DNA from: Tomocerus qinae
Taxonomy: Eukaryota > Arthropoda > Collembola > Entomobryomorpha > Tomoceridae
DNA length: 64,000 bases
NCBI GenBank assembly: GCA_020055645.1
Contig: CM034546.1
Span: 101,494,001 to 101,558,000 of the forward strand
Direction: 5' to 3'
Within the stretch, counting starts at the first letter, position 1; every line of letters starts with the position of its first letter. Positions 49,936-64,000 of this stretch are shown in pieces. The notes beneath the pieces are model-generated. The model ran no database searches. It saw only the letters and a list, made by a program, of their open reading frames with translations, and was not told the origin of the DNA. Made by a program: the position numbers and the translations under genes.

Positions 49936-52438
49936 GTGACAATTTGTTCACTTTACATGGCGGTGGTAGAACATAGATGGATGGGTTCCATTTTCATCTT
50001 TACTAAGGGCATTTAAATAAAATACTTCGTAAAACATCAGAATTAGCGAATAGTGCTCACATTTTCAACATTAACTTTTGAACTAATAATAATTTACAAT
50101 AAAAGCAATGCAATGCTTATTACTCTTTTCTCCCACACGATACAAAATACAATATTTACATTATTACCTTACAATTGTTTTAGTACATGTCATTAATGCT
50201 TCTTTTTAATCTTCAGTTTCCGACGAGAAACTAGTTCCCATTTTTGCATAGAACGGTTGAAAGCTTCACGGATCATAAAGCACCTACCTTCTTGTAATAC
50301 CGACGTGACAACCCGAAAATACGGCCGTTATAAACGACCAGATCTCTAAATGGCAACTATTACCGACCATTTAGGCGAATTTAAGTCTCAAACTCAAAAT
50401 GTCAACGATGGAATTTCAGAACGGTTGTATTATTTCACGGAATTAGCTCATTTAAGGTAGGTTACATCAAGTTAAACTGGCATTTTGTTGTGCTTATTAT
50501 TTACTCCATAGACTTTGGTCGCTTTTAGAGACACAGCTTTGAATGCTGTTTTCGGGTTGCAGTCGCAAATGTGTGAAATATAATTTTTTTTCTTACACTA
50601 TGCGATCTCTTCGAATAAATATATTAAAGCCAAAATCAATCAGAAATGTACATCATTATAAGCAACACTTTATATTTACAAAAGTTAAAACATCTAATGG
50701 TAACATGGCAAATGTAATTTTGCTATCATTCCACTCTTCATATATGCCAACCAAACGTGTCTCGGACTGTTTGACTGTGGACATCAGAGACAAGATAAAA
50801 AGGCATAAGGCAGGCAGTGTTGCTTTGTAATTTTAGTTACAGTTTTTTAAGTCCAACTAAAACTATACACACAATAACAAACATTTCTTAGTTATAGTCC
50901 CCCATCACCCGAAACCACTTAGGTCACCATATAGTTCCAATTCTCTTCCAATTTTGACGTTTCAATTTCCTAGGCTTTATGATTTAATGGGAAGGGAGAA
51001 ATGCCCAACATCAAGCAATAATATAAACCAGACTTCAACAAAGAACGACATGAGAAATTCATAAGAATGACAGATTATAGAATTATGAGGTATTTGGGTT
51101 ACCTAAATGATTTCGGTGTTTTTTAAACAGCATTATCATAACTTTTTCCCAACGGTAACTCACAACACAGACTATTTTCTTAAATTCTTACCACTACAAT
51201 ACTACTATACTATCATAAGGCAAGTCGAACACTATATGTTAATCATTGAAGGTAAAATGAGTGGTAACTATCAACATTAATCGGTAAGGCATTTAGAAAG
51301 CTAGCAAACACTGTTTACAAATAACAGTTACTTAGTTGTATATCGGTTGCAATGAATGTACAAGAAATAAGCTAATAGTAATTTGACATCAATAAACGAT
51401 AGTAAGGTAGGATGTGATTTACTAAAGTTAGCTAAGTGATTAGTGCATCTACTGAACTTGCAGATTAAGATTATCACAGATAATTGGTAAACAACGATCA
51501 CAACTAACACAAAAAGTCAAAAACCAGACACTGCAACTTACATTGACATGCAGATTTACTGATATCTGGGTCAACCAATAGTTATATCGTTTTGATGTGA
51601 TATAGCTATACTTAAGTCATTAAGTTAACTTCATAGAATTGAAATTTCCGAATGGTAACTAACAAGGTACCAAAGGAGAGGTGATATACTGCGTGTTTAT
51701 ATTTTGGTATGTCAATTGGCGATCACTTGATCATGTTTCTGCTTCAGCATTTATTTACTAAATTAAAATATTGCACTCTACAGTGGATGATTGCTTACTG
51801 TTTATCCACTAGTGATCATTTTTGAAATCGTAGATTACTGCACCGAAAAGGTAAATTTTTAATTCCGAAATCTACCATCACATAAGAATAAAGTTAAATT
51901 TCAACTTCCCAATACAATTGAAATACAAGGGTTCAGTTCAACAAACAACACCTTGAAAATATTAAACTGACTAAATAACTAAGCATTTCTCATAATTCAA
52001 ACGTCCAAGCGTAAAAGAACTAACACTTGACCTACACCTTACGAGCTATTGAACTCAAAGCCATTAAGACATTTACCACAATTTACTTAGAACATTCTTA
52101 TTCCGTATTCTGAACGACAACACGTTGGTTTATATTTAGCTCTGTTTTAGCTCTACTAAAAGTACTATCAATACTTAAACTAGGTAAGATTTACTATATT
52201 ATTATTACGTAGGCTGAATTTGTTGCGCTGATTCAATTAATTTTCCATTCTGCAATTGCTTCAGCTAGAGTTGATAGGATTCATGTGATCTTTCATTGGT
52301 CCTTTGGCATGTTCAAGAAATGCTCAGGGTTTACCGGAAGCTCACATCTAACGTTCTACATACAAAAAATAATTACCATCAATATTGGGGTAAGCGACAC
52401 ATTGGAATTTCATTAGATCGCAAAAATTGTTTACCAAA
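49936..52438. other. Intergenic stretch and probable 3' UTR of PCYT1
   Basis: No convincing gene. A plus-strand frame at 50543-50830 lacks coding character. On the minus strand the first AATAAA after the PCYT1 stop is at 51755-51750, so up to about 690 bp may be 3' UTR. Confidence 0.45.
51750..51755 (-). promoter_or_regulatory. Candidate PCYT1 polyadenylation signal
   Basis: AATAAA on the minus strand about 690 bp past the stop codon; assigned by position only. Confidence 0.3.
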
Positions 52439-61612
<9,174 letters not shown>

Positions 61613-64000
61613 TTTGATCTGGCAAATAGCTAACGAAACTTACAAAACTCCTATGTGTTTATACTAACGATAACGAAGAAAATTTATCGAAAAACTACAA
61701 AAAATAGTTTTGGTAAAATTTCTAACACCACAGAGCGGAATGTTCGGAAATAGACAAAAGATACTTTTCTTCAGTATGTGAGCATGAGACCTATCACCCC
61801 TTCGTCTTAAAACAGCACTAAGATCAAAAATTCTTAGAAAGGCTGCTGGATGTGGTAATTGAATTGAGACGACAGAGCAACAGCGCTAAGGAATGACAAA
61901 TGGAATGAAGTAAATTGTCAGCCAAATAGCGGTAATCGAATGGCTGTGCGTGAAGTGAGAGAGCAACTCTACAAATGGCCATAATACTATCCAAGAATTT
62001 ACTTTTGACGTACCATACCTATGTTTGGCTATTCTATACAGATTCCACTTCTCAAATACTATCTACTCCACTGTTAGTGTGTACTACGTATTTTATGTAC
62101 ACCACGAAAGCAGAATGAGGTGGTTGAGCTGCTCACTCAGACCAAAACGCTTTATGATCAGAAGAACGAAGTGCTTGCTACATGTGCGGTATTCTATTGC
62201 ATGGATGGTATGCTTAATGGATACGTGTATCGTCATCATCCTCACATGCTTCTTGTTCATAACCTAGAACCCAAGAACCTACTGATTTACTGTGTAAACT
62301 TAAACTCTAAATAAACTACACATAAAATACAATGCACCTTAGCTATTACATGTTCAATGTTTCTTCTGTACAATCCAATACAAGTACTACTATTCTGTTT
62401 TAGTACCTGCACACATAGACATACACCAATAATTCTTAACATTTATTGGTAGCCATATTAGCCATCTATATAGTTAAAGGTAATGTATGGTTTGTCTTAT
62501 TGTGAAGCATAGTACTTATTAGTCAGTATATCAATAAACAAGTGTACTTTTATGTACAATTGCACTTGCACATAGAGAATAGCTTTAAACAATAATTACA
62601 CGTTACACATTTCCTTAGCCCATTACCTACCAGTATTCCATCGTACATACATGTATGTATTATGTATGCCAGTAATAATTTCATATTTCATAAGCAGCAG
62701 AGCTGGGATTTTGTGGTTGGTTGGTGGGTATATTTATTTAAGAATAGATTTATTACCTTTACCCCTCCACTACTATTGTCAACTCAGTGCTTAGTACTTA
62801 CCGCTAAATCACAAGTAATCAAGTAACAATAATGCTAATAATGGAAGTAAATAATTATGGATTTTGATTTGTACTTATACATAAAAAATTACAATTTGCA
62901 TGCAATATGTATAAAATATGTTAACTATCTATCACTGATTGCATTATTGTACTACATTGTATTTCTACGACTAAGGTCCTTATGATTCAATTGATTAATC
63001 TTTACTAGTCTGGTTGGCAGTCGGTATTATCATCGCTAGCAGGAATTGCATTATTTATGTATCATTGTGTTGTATACATACCTCTTTAGTTCTTTGGTGA
63101 TGTGCAGTGTCTTGTCTGATACTAATACCCATGTTATGTTCTATAAATAGTCGTAATACCCCTCTATTTTAGGACTGTTATAATAAGCAACGAATATAGA
63201 AAACACATATTGCATTACCATTAGCACATACCGAACCCTAGAACGCATTCAGTCAGTCACTACTACACAAGTATGAAAAATTGTACTTATCTTTAGGATT
63301 GAGCTGACATTTACTTGCTGTGGTATTCAATCAATACTGTATCGATACTTACTACTATGTAGTAGCTAGTATTTAGGGTATAAATACTGTACACATGAAT
63401 ATGTTATGTTATTGTAAAGGCATGAGTAATATACGGCAACGAACAATTAAAGACAAAATGATGGATTTGATTAGGTGATACTTGTTCCTCCTGATAATAA
63501 TAATCACATTAACTTATAGAATTTACATATGTAACTCACTTGAACCTCCTCCGCAGTTAAGAATATATGTCTATACAAGGTCTACAGTAAATGGACACAC
63601 TATATAATCTATCAACTTATATAAATTATTATCAAATTGCATCTCTTAATATCTTCGCAGTTTTTTACACATCTATTTGTCTAACCACATTAATATCATC
63701 TAACTTTTAACTAGATTTGATCTCTAGCTCCAATACTAATTATATAGAAGTTATCTTGAAGTGATATCTCCCTTAACAGCTGTAACAAGAAATTCAATTT
63801 GATGTGTGATTCATGGCCAATGCATAATTTACAATACTATGCAATAACTGCCATCGTAATCGTAACAAAAAACAATACACTAACAAAACATTATGTTTCA
63901 GCAAAGTAACTGGATATATGCACAATGCACCAATGCTAAAAAGTAAATAATTGGTTTAAAGTTCCATATAACGTAGTATAGTAGACAATAGACAATAAAA
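61613..64000. other. PCYT1 5' flank and intergenic DNA
   Basis: No gene I can support. A short plus-strand stretch at 62112-62200 has coding-like composition behind an AG but no clear partner exons. The rest is AT-rich with no repeats or RNA genes recognised. Confidence 0.4.

Overview
The window is AT-rich eukaryotic nuclear DNA with GT-AG introns, long non-coding stretches and transposon remains. The protein sequences look arthropod: the cytidylyltransferase and the KDM6/UTX demethylase read like insect or other hexapod/crustacean orthologues, and the cryptochrome start is of the vertebrate-like (CRY2) class that many non-drosophilid arthropods keep. I cannot name the species. I derived every gene model by reading exons, splice sites and phases by eye; the two large models are in frame across all junctions.

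Layout. (1) 1-4170: first coding exon of a CRY2-type cryptochrome (minus, 3919-4169). Its next exon lies beyond the left edge, so intron 1 is at least 3.9 kb. A small two-exon plus-strand gene (2434-3099) for a 78-residue coiled-coil protein sits inside that intron, and an ambiguous exon-like segment lies at the extreme left edge. (2) 6148-8849: a complete, very young, non-autonomous LTR retrotransposon in minus orientation, with two 319-bp LTRs that read identical, a 4-bp target duplication, a tRNA-Pro-like primer site and no gag/pol. (3) 12609-45401: a complete 15-exon KDM6A/UTX-type H3K27 demethylase gene (minus, 1334 aa), split by one intron of about 27 kb (17373-44338). (4) 45402-52438: intergenic DNA with a 1.19-kb terminal-inverted-repeat element that carries a perfect 110-bp internal inverted repeat, and a 260-bp MITE-like foldback. 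(5) 52439-61612: a complete six-exon choline-phosphate cytidylyltransferase gene (minus, 370 aa) with a 6.5-kb first intron holding tandem 274-bp repeats, a minisatellite and hairpins. (6) 61613-64000: no gene I can support, one weak exon candidate.

The three recognisable genes (clock/photolyase family, histone demethylase, phosphatidylcholine synthesis) have no evident joint function. They are ordinary neighbours, all transcribed from the minus strand. I found no convincing undescribed multi-gene system. The best second-look items are the nested coiled-coil gene, the intact non-autonomous LTR element, the perfect 110-bp palindrome inside a DNA transposon, the 27-kb intron, and a cluster of TCGCAA words inside that intron.
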